DNA from: CAYVAP01 sp964343195
GTDB lineage: Bacteria; Bacteroidota; Bacteroidia; J057
Reading direction: 5' to 3'
NCBI GenBank assembly: GCA_964343195.1
Contig: CAYFIR010000095.1
Span: 1-27,075 of the forward strand
Length of the DNA stretch: 27,075 nucleotides
Both the position numbers and the translations under genes were made by a program. This document shows positions 1 through 6,601 of the stretch, piece after piece. The notes under the pieces are model-generated. The model saw only the letters and a list, made by a program, of their open reading frames with translations. It did not search any database and was not told the DNA's origin. Position 1 is the first letter of the stretch; every line of letters starts with the position of its first letter.

Positions 1-7
1 ATCCCCA

Positions 8-128
8 ATGATGGGTGATCGCTGCATCTTTTTCCGCATCTCTTCGTTGAAAAATGCCTCGTTTGGCTCGCCAAACTCGGATTTTCCGCCTTGATCTGCG
101 AAAAAATCTGCGACCGCTTACCCATCAT
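8..128. repeat. Structured intergenic repeat, MITE/REP-like candidate
   Basis: Non-coding stretch bounded by a perfect 9-bp inverted repeat, ATGATGGGT at 8-16 and ACCCATCAT at 120-128, followed inward by a TCGC/GCGA pair with a gap. Inside it lies a perfect 7-bp hairpin, GTTTGGC (61-67) / GCCAAAC (70-76), and a direct repeat ATCTGCGA at 94-101 and 106-113. No open reading frame fits. The nested symmetry resembles small non-autonomous intergenic elements. No second copy is visible in the window, so the assignment rests on structure alone, and the element may begin before the window starts. Confidence 0.4.
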
Positions 129-223
129 TTTTCACTTGACAAAGCACTAGTTTTTCATGCGCATGGTTGCGGAAGAATAAATTTTTCCCCGGCATATCCT
201 TACTCCTCTATATGAGATATTAA

Positions 224-268
224 GGTGCGCATTTGGCAGAGTGGTAGTCAGTTCGTCTATTTGCACCA
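224..268 (+). pseudogene. tRNA-derived remnant lacking the anticodon arm
   Basis: The 5' portion reads as a tRNA: acceptor strand GGTGCGC (224-230), AT at positions 8-9, then a D-arm TTGG-CAGAGTGGTAG-TCAG. The D-stem pairs (two wobbles) and the loop carries the AG..GGTA pattern of tRNA D-loops. Twelve nucleotides later comes TTGCACC plus A (262-268), which pairs with the 5' acceptor strand over six of seven positions, including one G-U. The anticodon arm, variable loop and 5' T-stem are missing, and only a TTCG-like T-loop trace remains. It cannot be a working tRNA. It ends 14 nt before the fmt start codon, so it probably lies in the fmt leader. It may be an internally deleted tRNA gene or a tRNA mimic. 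Confidence 0.45.
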
Positions 269-282
269 AAATAGCCCGAGAA

Positions 283-1221
283 ATGCGCATCATCTTTATG
301 GGAACTCCTGACTTCGCGGTTCCCTCCCTGGACATACTGGTTGAAAATGGCTACGACGTCGTAGCAGTCGTTACTGCTCCTGACCGTCCGGCAGGAAGAG
401 GGCAGAAACTCCGTCCAAGTCCGGTAAAGGAAGCGGCTATTCGACTGGACATTCCGGTACTGCAGCCCGAGAAACTCAAAAACCCCGAATTCATACAGCA
501 GCTTGAAGCCCTGAAACCAGACCTGATGGTCGTGGTTGCCTTCAGGATGCTGCCAGAGGTGGTTTGGTCACTTCCGGGTAGGGGAACATTCAACCTGCAT
601 GCCTCTCTTCTTCCAGATTACCGAGGGGCTGCTCCCATCAACTGGGCAGTGATCAATGGGGAGACCAGATCCGGGGTCACGACCTTCTTAATCGATCATA
701 AAATCGACACGGGAAATATCCTGCTTTCCCAATCTGTTGAAATTCTTCCTGACTGGAACGCTGGCAATCTCCATGATGCCCTCATGGAGACTGGTTCTGG
801 ACTCGTGCTTCAGACCGTTAAGGGACTGGAGAATGGCAGCATTACTCCCAAGCCTCAGGACCACAATGCTGCGCTCCACAAAGCTCCCAAGATATTCAAG
901 GATGACTGTCGCATTGACTGGAACCGCCCTGCCTCAGAGCTGCATAACTTCGTGCGAGGTCTGGCCCCCTACCCTACTGCCTGGACTACAGTCAAGGGAC
1001 AGCGGCTAAAGGTATTCGCCACGCGAATCGGGGATCGCCATGATGAAAAAATCCCTGGAACGGTACGCTATGACGCTGATCTACAGACCCTTCAGGTTTC
1101 AGCACTGGATAAATGGCTTCTGTTGGAAGAGGTTCAGGCCGCCGGAAAGAAAAAAATGAAAATTGCGGACTATCTCCGAGGTCAACAGATCGATTGGGAA
1201 GAAGTTACACTGGGAGAATAG
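283..1221 (+). CDS. fmt: Methionyl-tRNA formyltransferase
   Basis: Formylates the amino group of Met on initiator tRNA with 10-formyl-tetrahydrofolate, which is needed for normal translation initiation in the cytoplasm. The 312-residue product has the usual family length. It opens with MRIIFMGTPDFAVPSL and carries the formyltransferase active-site block FNLHASLLPDYRGAAP (residues 103-118, with Asn104 and His106) and the catalytic Asp142 in IDHKIDTGNI. The loop GRGQKLRPSPVK (38-49) matches the tRNA-contacting insertion, and an OB-like C-terminal domain follows from about residue 205. I chose the ATG at 283 over the in-frame ATG at 241 because family members start at the MRI motif and the earlier start would run through the tRNA-like remnant. 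No Shine-Dalgarno site is visible, as usual for this phylum. The gene stands alone; the next gene converges on it. Confidence 0.97.
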   Translation: MRIIFMGTPDFAVPSLDILVENGYDVVAVVTAPDRPAGRGQKLRPSPVKEAAIRLDIPVLQPEKLKNPEFIQQLEALKPDLMVVVAFRMLPEVVWSLPGRGTFNLHASLLPDYRGAAPINWAVINGETRSGVTTFLIDHKIDTGNILLSQSVEILPDWNAGNLHDALMETGSGLVLQTVKGLENGSITPKPQDHNAALHKAPKIFKDDCRIDWNRPASELHNFVRGLAPYPTAWTTVKGQRLKVFATRIGDRHDEKIPGTVRYDADLQTLQVSALDKWLLLEEVQAAGKKKMKIADYLRGQQIDWEEVTLGE

Positions 1222-1418
1222 AGCTGGTGCTTCGCATTCGAAATTTGTAGTCAGTAATTTCCCGCTCTGGGGGATTTCGCTGCGCTCAACGTGATTGAAA
1301 GCATTGCTGGCGAGCACTTTATACGAATTGCGAATGGTCAACTACTTAATTCCGTAGGCACTGGATGTCTTATCATATACCCGTTCTTTCCTGTCCAGAT
1401 GCTTATTTCTAAGCAGTG

Positions 1419-1676
1419 CTAAACAGAAACACCGGCAGGGTCGGAAGGAAGGACATACACCCCTGGTGGCAGGTCTAGTGGAGAATCCCAGCCTGAAGGG
1501 AGGCCATCATCTCCTCCAGGTCCGCCACCTTCTCCCTGATCAGAATCTCCCATATCCTGGTCGTCCCAGTCAGGGGCCGGTGGAGACTTAATGATGGTAA
1601 GGTAGATGACGAAGCCAATTCCCAATGCTGCGAGGACGGGATTGAGCCAAAAGAATACATGGGTCCAATCAATCAT
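1419..1676 (-). CDS. Small single-pass membrane protein with acidic Gly/Pro-rich tail
   Basis: An 85-residue hypothetical protein. It has a short polar N-terminus, one strong membrane segment (about residues 7-29, ending FVIYLTIIK), then a hydrophilic tail rich in Asp, Gly and Pro (DWDDQDMGDSDQGEGGG and a GWDSPLDLPPG stretch). The tail composition looks selected rather than random. No known domain is recognised and no function is proposed. It lies 75 nt downstream of the DUF5675-like gene on the same strand, with no hairpin terminator between them, so the two may be co-transcribed. A 65-codon ORF in another frame of the same strand lacks the hydrophobic/acidic organisation and is treated as a shadow. 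The ATG at 1676 is the first in frame. Confidence 0.6.
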   Translation of the reverse strand: MIDWTHVFFWLNPVLAALGIGFVIYLTIIKSPPAPDWDDQDMGDSDQGEGGGPGGDDGLPSGWDSPLDLPPGVYVLPSDPAGVSV

Positions 1677-1751
1677 GACTTAGAATGTTGCAGGAGAATA
1701 TATCCCTTACAACTCTCAGGCCAGATCATGGTTTCCAGAATTAAGAAAAAA

Positions 1752-2333
1752 TTAGTTCGGGTCGGCTATCTTCAGTGAAACGGGGCCTTCTTTCAACCTT
1801 GGCAACAGCTGTGAATACACCTTTTTGTAGGCATTTTCACTGTGCCATAATTCACGCTTTTCGCTCATCTGCTCTTCATCCTTTACACTTTGCCCCATCG
1901 CAATGGACCCATAGAGTTTGTCCGCTGTATTGCTGATATGAAAAGTCGGAGAATGCTTCAATCCTGTTTCCTGAAGGGCAATGAGTCCTTCGTGAAACTC
2001 CCCTAAACGAAACTGATACGTGGCATGGCGTCCACCTTCCTTTTTGAGGGCTACCGGATATTCGCCGGCTGGCAGAAACTCAGCTTCTGTAGCAGCTACC
2101 TCAAGGGTATAGGCCAGCATTTCACCTTCCCAATACAGTTTTCCCAAGGTATCCTGGGTCCCCTTACTGATGCGTTGCAACCAAAGTCCTGGACCAACCT
2201 GGGTGGTTGCCGCTGGTTCTGGTTCAGAAACAGATGAGGTTTGTGGCTTAGTGGGGGCAGAAGGTTCTGGAGAAGCCTGACCAGCATCTGAGCCGAAGAG
2301 TGATTGGAAGAAGCGACGTAAAAAGTCCAGCAT
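1752..2333 (-). CDS. DUF5675-like domain protein with amphipathic N-terminus
   Basis: A 193-residue protein. Residues 1-14 (MLDFLRRFFQSLFG) form a cationic amphipathic helix, followed by a Ser/Pro/Thr/Glu linker (about 18-46). The rest matches my recollection of the DUF5675 pattern: strand LWLQRISKG, TLGKLYWEGEMLAYTLE (62-78), LPAGEYPV (87-94), and HISNTADKLYGSIAMG (132-147). In that last motif most relatives have I-H-x-G-N...G-C. Here the Gly before Asn is Ser and the Cys is Ser144, so any Cys-based chemistry would be lost. The function of the family is not established. The amphipathic helix suggests attachment to a membrane surface, which is inference. It sits upstream of a small membrane protein on the same strand and is divergent from the Rid-family gene. 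Confidence 0.65.
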   Translation of the reverse strand: MLDFLRRFFQSLFGSDAGQASPEPSAPTKPQTSSVSEPEPAATTQVGPGLWLQRISKGTQDTLGKLYWEGEMLAYTLEVAATEAEFLPAGEYPVALKKEGGRHATYQFRLGEFHEGLIALQETGLKHSPTFHISNTADKLYGSIAMGQSVKDEEQMSEKRELWHSENAYKKVYSQLLPRLKEGPVSLKIADPN

Positions 2334-2468
2334 AATTGAGTACTATTTCGGTGGAGCGATACAATTATACATAATTTCAAAGCTTCAAAGGAGGCAGGCA
2401 AAAGAAAAACGGGTTTGCCATATGCCCCACACAAACCAACCAGCCGAGTAGTATTTTGGAAGGCGGCG

Positions 2469-2497
2469 TTGGGATTTACTCCCAATGTGCTAATTTG
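2469..2497 (+). promoter_or_regulatory. Candidate promoter with palindrome in its spacer
   Basis: A TTG at 2469 is followed after 19 nt by TAATTTG (2491), a loose match to the Bacteroidota TTTG / TAnnTTTG promoter. It lies about 20 nt before the GTG start of the Rid-family gene. A perfect inverted repeat TTGGGA-tttac-TCCCAA (2469-2485) occupies the -33 element and the start of the spacer and could be an operator. The -7 match is imperfect, so confidence is low. Confidence 0.2.
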
Positions 2498-2516
2498 AAC
2501 ATCTACCATTTCACCT

Positions 2517-2909
2517 GTGAGTAAAAGACTCAATATTTCATCCGATTCTCCCTGGGAAACTACCGTGGGATATTCCCGTGCTGTTCGCATAGGGAACATT
2601 GTCGAAGTCGCTGGAACCACCGCTGTAGAGGGTGATGAAGTGCTATTTCCCTATCATCCCTATGAGCAAACCCAATATATACTGCTAAAAATACAACAGG
2701 CACTGGAGGATGCCGGGGCGTCCATGGAAGATGTCATCCGGACCAGAATCTTCGTGACCGATATCGAGCTGTGGGAAGCGGTAGGGAAGGCACATGGAGA
2801 GGTGTTTGGTTCCATCAAACCAGTCTCAACCATGGTTGAAGTTTACTCCCTGATCCGGGAAGGTCTGGTCGTGGAAGTGGAAGCCTCAGCTATCATTTCT
2901 GAGAAATAA
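2517..2909 (+). CDS. Rid-family (YjgF/UK114) enamine/imine deaminase
   Basis: A 130-residue protein of the Rid superfamily. These are small trimeric cytoplasmic proteins, of which the archetype RidA hydrolyses reactive enamine/imine intermediates such as 2-aminoacrylate released by PLP enzymes. Family blocks visible are ISSDSPWE with VGYSRAVRIGNIVEVAGTT (residues 7-34), the VIRTRIFVTDI block (about 73-83) with the Arg that binds the substrate carboxylate in RidA, and the C-terminal VSTMVEVYSL...VVEVEASAI. The start is a GTG at 2517; it gives the family-typical SPWE-VGYSRAV beginning and no in-frame ATG precedes that block. It belongs to a Rid subgroup rather than clearly to RidA itself, so no symbol is assigned. 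It converges on the histidine kinase gene 33 nt downstream. Confidence 0.88.
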   Translation: MSKRLNISSDSPWETTVGYSRAVRIGNIVEVAGTTAVEGDEVLFPYHPYEQTQYILLKIQQALEDAGASMEDVIRTRIFVTDIELWEAVGKAHGEVFGSIKPVSTMVEVYSLIREGLVVEVEASAIISEK

Positions 2910-2942
2910 CAGAAGCAGTCGAGAATTCCCTGCATAAGCCTG

Positions 2943-4148
2943 CTATTTCTTGGGCAGCAGTATCCTAAAAGTAGTCCCTTCGCCTGGCTCAGAGTGCTTG
3001 ACGAAAATCCTCCCCCGGTGGTAATTCTCAATGATCCGCTTGGTCAGGCTGAGCCCCAGCCCCCAGCCCCTCTTTTTGGTCGTAAAACCTGGAGTGAAAA
3101 CTTTGTTCCAGTTTCCTTTCGGAATTCCCTTGCCCGTATCAGAGACATCAATATAATAGGTGTTCCCCTTTTCCCCCGCTTCAATGGTGATGTCCCCTCC
3201 CTCACTATGCATGGCATCCAGAGCATTTTTAAGCAGGTTTTCAATCACCCAATCAAAGAGTTGCGGATTGATGTTAAGGTAACTGTCCAGCGGTATCTGG
3301 TTCTGGACATGCACCCTGATCCTGCCACTCCTCGTCATGCGTTTACGGGCATAGTTGGCAGAACGGTCCAGCACTTCAGCAAGTGGCACAGGGCTCAGCT
3401 CCGGGATAGATCCAATCTTGGAAAACCGTTCGGTAATGTCCTCCAGCCTTAGCACATCCTGCTCCATTTCTACGACGAGTTCCTGGTCTTCCGGGCTTTC
3501 CTCCAGGTTAATCTTCAGCAGTTCTATCCACGCCATAAGGCTGGACACGGGAGTCCCCAGTTGATGGGCCGTTTCCTTGGCCAGGCCTACCCAAACTTTG
3601 TTTTGTTCATTGCGTTTGGCGATTACATAACTACCAAATACTATCCCGATAAAGGTGAATGCGACCAGCAGCTGAATGATGGGAAACCACCTTAGCTGCC
3701 GCAGGAGGTCACTTTCGCCATATACTACTTTCAAAAATCGGCCTGGGGCGAACTGAACCGGAATGGGCGCATACTGGCTGGAAAAGGACCTGACCTTATC
3801 CTCCAGATATCCTTCGTACTCAGTCGAATCTATCCAGCCTGGCATTTCCAGGGTATAGGAATTGATGTTGTTATCTTCTCCCAGCAGGATCTGAGGGTTA
3901 TCGGCTCCACTGATTTGCTGGACTTTGCTGATAAAGGTAATGGCGTCATCCAGGCTATTCGCTTCCTCCTCAACGGCTCCCAGTCCGGCAAAAAACTCAA
4001 GCGCCTCGGCATAAAGCTGTACACTTTCCTGCTCCTTCTTGGCCAACTGTGTAGCCAGATAGTTGGAGTAGCCCATTGACCCCAGGATGATCAGGGCTGC
4101 AAGACTGTACAGTAACCAGCGAGGAATTGAGGGAGCAGAGAACTTCAT
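2943..4148 (-). CDS. Membrane-bound sensor histidine kinase
   Basis: A 401-residue transmitter. TM1 is at about residues 11-31, an extracytoplasmic sensing region spans about 32-153, and TM2 about 154-176. The dimerisation/phosphoacceptor helix AKETAHQLGTPVSSL has His195. The ATPase domain has N-box ENLLKNALDAM (303-313), DTGKGIP (337-343) and GWGLGLSLTKRI (361-372). The HQLGTP form of the H-box and the lack of HAMP or PAS are common in kinases of this phylum. The sensor region has no recognisable fold and there is no neighbouring response regulator, so ligand and partner are unknown. A bidirectional terminator-like hairpin lies 36 nt upstream of the start, so it is probably transcribed separately from dapD. 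The ATG at 4148 is followed by a plausible cytoplasmic tail and TM1. Confidence 0.93.
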   Translation of the reverse strand: MKFSAPSIPRWLLYSLAALIILGSMGYSNYLATQLAKKEQESVQLYAEALEFFAGLGAVEEEANSLDDAITFISKVQQISGADNPQILLGEDNNINSYTLEMPGWIDSTEYEGYLEDKVRSFSSQYAPIPVQFAPGRFLKVVYGESDLLRQLRWFPIIQLLVAFTFIGIVFGSYVIAKRNEQNKVWVGLAKETAHQLGTPVSSLMAWIELLKINLEESPEDQELVVEMEQDVLRLEDITERFSKIGSIPELSPVPLAEVLDRSANYARKRMTRSGRIRVHVQNQIPLDSYLNINPQLFDWVIENLLKNALDAMHSEGGDITIEAGEKGNTYYIDVSDTGKGIPKGNWNKVFTPGFTTKKRGWGLGLSLTKRIIENYHRGRIFVKHSEPGEGTTFRILLPKK

Positions 4149-4183
4149 AGGATAATCAGGTCTTCAATCCGGATCAAAAATGG

Positions 4184-4211
4184 AAAAGGGAAGATACTCA
4201 CTTCCCTTTTT
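4184..4211 (-). terminator. Intrinsic terminator after dapD
   Basis: Perfect 10-bp stem AAAAGGGAAG (4184-4193) / CTTCCCTTTT (4201-4210) with a 7-nt loop. On the minus strand it ends in CTTCCCTTTT, and the mirror on the plus strand has five T. It lies about 80 nt beyond the dapD stop codon. Confidence 0.75.
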
Positions 4212-4293
4212 GATTTCCATCCCAATAAAACGTATTGGGCAAGTATTTCTTTATCTACAAAAATGGCGGGTATTGCCACTTCAACCTACTCGA

Positions 4294-5109
4294 TCAGACA
4301 CTGACCGAAAAGTCTCTCAACGCATCGTTTAGAGAAGTCTTCTTGTTCGTAGAAGCCTTTCGCTGTCCAATGATCAGGGCGCATGGCACCTGATAGGTAC
4401 CTGCCGGAAACTCCTTGGGCACAGTTCCGGGAATTACGACACTCCGTTCTGGGACATATCCGCGATATTCTACGGCTTCTGGCTGGGATACATCTATGAT
4501 TTTGGTTGAAGCAGTCAGGACCACATTTGCCCCAAGGACAGCCTCTCTTCCTACACGTACACCTTCCACAACAATGGCCCGGCTACCCAGGAAAGCATTG
4601 TCTTCGACGATCACAGGCGCAGCCTGTACTGGCTCCAAGACGCCTCCGATACCGACTCCCCCACTCAGGTGTACATTCTTCCCTATCTGGGCACAGGAGC
4701 CTACGGTGGCCCATGTGTCCACCATGGTGCCAGAATCGACATAGGCTCCAATATTTACATAGGAAGGCATCATCACAACTCCTGCAGCCAGAAAGGCTCC
4801 ATATCGCGCGGTTGCGGGTGGGACCACCCTTACCCCCTGAGCCTGATAGTCACGCTTCAGGGCGATTTTGTCATGGTACTCGAAAGGTGGGCACTCGATC
4901 ACTTCCATCTGCTGGATGGGAAAATTCAGGATTACCCCTTTCTTCACCCAGTCATTTACTTTCCAGCCATCTCCTTCAGGCTCTGCACAGCGTAGTTTTC
5001 CCTTATCCAGCAGTTCGATTACTTCGGCAATGGCGGCCCTGGTATCGTCATTTTTTAGTAGGTCACGATTTTCCCAGGCCTGCTCTATAATTGATTGCAG
5101 ATTTTGCAT
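4294..5109 (-). CDS. dapD: Tetrahydrodipicolinate N-succinyltransferase
   Basis: Transfers succinyl from succinyl-CoA to 2,3,4,5-tetrahydropyridine-2,6-dicarboxylate, the succinylase-branch step toward meso-diaminopimelate and lysine, for peptidoglycan and protein synthesis. At 271 residues it has the standard length. The N-terminal helical domain (about 1-90) precedes a left-handed parallel beta-helix made of hexapeptide repeats, visible in GVVMMPSYVNIGAYVDSG, VGSCAQIGKNVHLSGGVGIG and AFLGSRAIVVEGVRVG. The C-terminal segment has the usual VIPGTVPKEF and ALIIGQRKAST blocks. It has its own candidate promoter (5146-5177) and a strong terminator, so it is likely monocistronic although it lies directly after the gldN block. 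Confidence 0.97.
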   Translation of the reverse strand: MQNLQSIIEQAWENRDLLKNDDTRAAIAEVIELLDKGKLRCAEPEGDGWKVNDWVKKGVILNFPIQQMEVIECPPFEYHDKIALKRDYQAQGVRVVPPATARYGAFLAAGVVMMPSYVNIGAYVDSGTMVDTWATVGSCAQIGKNVHLSGGVGIGGVLEPVQAAPVIVEDNAFLGSRAIVVEGVRVGREAVLGANVVLTASTKIIDVSQPEAVEYRGYVPERSVVIPGTVPKEFPAGTYQVPCALIIGQRKASTNKKTSLNDALRDFSVSV

Positions 5110-5145
5110 GAAATCAAGGTTTATTTTTCACTTAATAAAAACGCC

Positions 5146-5177
5146 CCAAGGTAAAACCCAGTTGGTCTGGGTACAAA
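5146..5177 (-). promoter_or_regulatory. Candidate dapD promoter with palindromic spacer
   Basis: On the minus strand TTTG (5177-5174) and TACCTTGG (5153-5146) are separated by 20 nt, close to the Bacteroidota TTTG / TAnnTTTG consensus (one -7 mismatch). The distance to the dapD ATG at 5109 is suitable. The spacer holds a perfect inverted repeat ACCCAG-ttggt-CTGGGT (5156-5172), a possible operator. Confidence 0.4.
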
Positions 5178-5214
5178 CAAAAAGCAGCCACCAGGTTTAA
5201 AACCCAATGGCTGC
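5172..5214 (-). terminator. Intrinsic terminator after the second gldN
   Basis: Stem GCAGCCA (5184-5190) / TGGCTGC (5208-5214), with a further GGTTT/AAACC pairing inside, followed on the minus strand by TTTTTGTTTGT (5183-5173). It lies 57 nt past the stop codon and closes the T9SS block. Confidence 0.75.
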
Positions 5215-5270
5215 CACACGGCCTGTTAACATTATATCAACCTCAAGGCCGCAGATCGGTAATCCTGATA

Positions 5271-6212
5271 TTAATAACTCCAGAGGTGGTGCTCGAACTC
5301 AACCAGTTGCTGGCGTCGATACTCTGCTTCAGCCAGAGACTGAATACCTACCCCGGAAATGTCAATGATATAGCTGTGGAATAGGCGCATTTCGAATACT
5401 TCGCGCATGCTACGATACTGGGCATCATTGAATCGATTCTTCCACTGGGTCTTCTCCAGAACTGGAATCACATCGTCATATGCAAAGGTACACAGACGAC
5501 GCTCTGGCAGACGGCCATAAGGGTCAACCCAGATAATCTCGATGTACTGGATATCATACACCATGTCTGAGCGGTTTTTGTCAAAGATACGGTCCTCAAC
5601 AAACTGGATAACCATCTCAAAGGGAATCAGATCTGGCAGTTCATTTTTGGGTGCAACTGCAACAGCCGCCTCTTCTTCTTTTACTTCCTCTTCAGGCTCA
5701 TCCTCGCCTAGAGCAGGTCCAGCGAAAGGATCATCTCCCCCACCGCCAAATGGGTCAGCAAAGGGATCAGCAAAAGGATCGCTGCCGCCTTCTTCGTCCG
5801 GGAATCCGAACTCATCGCCACTGTCCATTCCCATCTCGGATTCTGCTTCTTCTTCCAGACCTCCGGAAGAAGTCGCCTCTGCACTGATTCGATTGATTTT
5901 GTCCAATACATCCTCAGAGGTAAGCGAAACACTCAGGGTATCAGGATCATAGGCAGGATAGTCGCCATTCATCAAACCCGTGAACAGGGCACTCACCAGC
6001 CCATCCTTATTGGGAAGTCCAAGTGTATCGTCAGTACCACGATAGTATCCACTTTCAATCTCCACCAGTGGCTTATTGATCTTCTCTTCCAGGTCAATTC
6101 GATTTACAACCTTCCGACGCCAGAAGTGGTCCTCGATCCTTGGGGGGAACTGCGCGAACGCTTGAGTCAAAAACCCCAAACTCAGGATACCAAGGAGGAT
6201 AACTTTTTTCAT
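5271..6212 (-). CDS. gldN: GldN-family T9SS periplasmic ring protein, second copy
   Basis: A 313-residue secreted protein whose family forms, with GldK, the periplasmic ring associated with the outer membrane in the type IX secretion/gliding machinery. A signal peptide ends at about residue 21 (FLTQAFA-Q), followed by FPPRIEDHFWRRKVVNRID, which is nearly identical to the upstream copy. An acidic low-complexity linker (about 113-190) carries four DPF motifs at 145, 149, 153 and 161 and Glu runs. The C-terminal 124 residues differ from the other copy at about 19 positions by eye (about 85 percent identity). It is separated from the first gldN by 389 nt that include a terminator-like hairpin, so it may be separately controlled. 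The pair is analogous to gldN/gldO of Flavobacterium johnsoniae, but which copy corresponds to which is not determinable here. Confidence 0.93.
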   Translation of the reverse strand: MKKVILLGILSLGFLTQAFAQFPPRIEDHFWRRKVVNRIDLEEKINKPLVEIESGYYRGTDDTLGLPNKDGLVSALFTGLMNGDYPAYDPDTLSVSLTSEDVLDKINRISAEATSSGGLEEEAESEMGMDSGDEFGFPDEEGGSDPFADPFADPFGGGGDDPFAGPALGEDEPEEEVKEEEAAVAVAPKNELPDLIPFEMVIQFVEDRIFDKNRSDMVYDIQYIEIIWVDPYGRLPERRLCTFAYDDVIPVLEKTQWKNRFNDAQYRSMREVFEMRLFHSYIIDISGVGIQSLAEAEYRRQQLVEFEHHLWSY

Positions 6213-6601
6213 GATGGAATCTGTTAGTAATGTTTTCTAAGTATGAATGTCGGTAAACAGTGGTTACCCTAATCTGAGAGCCGAAAATAATTAGAACCCG
6301 GCGCCTCATTTATCCACCATTTGGATATTACAATATTCCCCAATTTTAAAAACATTCTCAAGCCCGAATTGCCTATTTGCTTTCACCCTGAATCTGCAGA
6401 TTCACGATCAATTTCTTTCTGAGGAGGAGAGGGTAATACCCCGCTATCAGCCTGCGAAACCTGGCATCCGGATAAGAAAAGCCGCAAAGTCTCAGAATCC
6501 CTCATACGCATGCCAAATGGCGGGGCGATTTCAGAGATATAAAATGAGGCTTTGCGGCAAGTGGCCATTCAGGCCAAATCAAAGAAACATAAGAAGAAAT
6601 C
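6213..6601. other. Intergenic region between the two gldN genes
   Basis: 389 nt without a convincing gene. It contains a long imperfect hairpin (6481-6558) next to the first gldN and an AT-rich part with a bulged hairpin TTGGATATT / AATAT-tcc-CCAA (6321-6343) that lies about 110 nt upstream of the second gldN. A 61-codon minus-strand ORF (6383-6568) runs through the hairpin, has no family features and is not accepted. I found no good TTTG / TAnnTTTG promoter for the second gldN, although the spacing suggests there should be one. Confidence 0.6.
6472..6558 (-). terminator. Terminator-like long hairpin after the first gldN
   Basis: Outer stem GCCGCAAAG (6481-6489) / CTTTGCGGC (6550-6558), with an additional CCTCAT (6500-6505) / ATGAGG (6544-6549) pairing directly inside apart from a 10-nt bulge, and a small GCC-aaat-GGC hairpin at the tip. 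On the minus strand it is followed by TTTTCTTAT. The large apex is unusual for a simple terminator, so it could instead be an mRNA-stabilising or processing structure. Confidence 0.4.

Noticed and set aside
224..268. Functional tRNA gene
   Set aside because: Only 45 nt long, no anticodon stem-loop or T-stem; kept only as a remnant or mimic.
1222..1418. Possible decayed repeat downstream of fmt
   Set aside because: Loosely related stretches (TTCGCATTCG and CGAATTGCGAATG) are imperfect and no clear arms or copies are visible, so nothing firm can be called.
2096..2620. 174-codon minus-strand ORF spanning the DUF5675-like/Rid intergenic region
   Set aside because: It overlaps two supported genes on opposite strands and would cover their promoter region; no family features.
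4506..5090. 194-codon plus-strand ORF opposite dapD
   Set aside because: Antisense shadow of dapD; the translation is rich in Arg, His, Ser and Pro with no coherent fold.
5740..5795. Tandem DNA repeat in the second gldN
   Set aside because: The periodicity comes from the DPFA-coding units of a real protein linker; the DNA units vary in codon use, so it is not annotated as a separate repeat.
6383..6568. 61-codon minus-strand ORF between the two gldN genes
   Set aside because: It runs through the terminator-like hairpin, has no signal peptide or recognisable motif, and its LSGC string is not at a lipobox position after a proper hydrophobic N-terminus.
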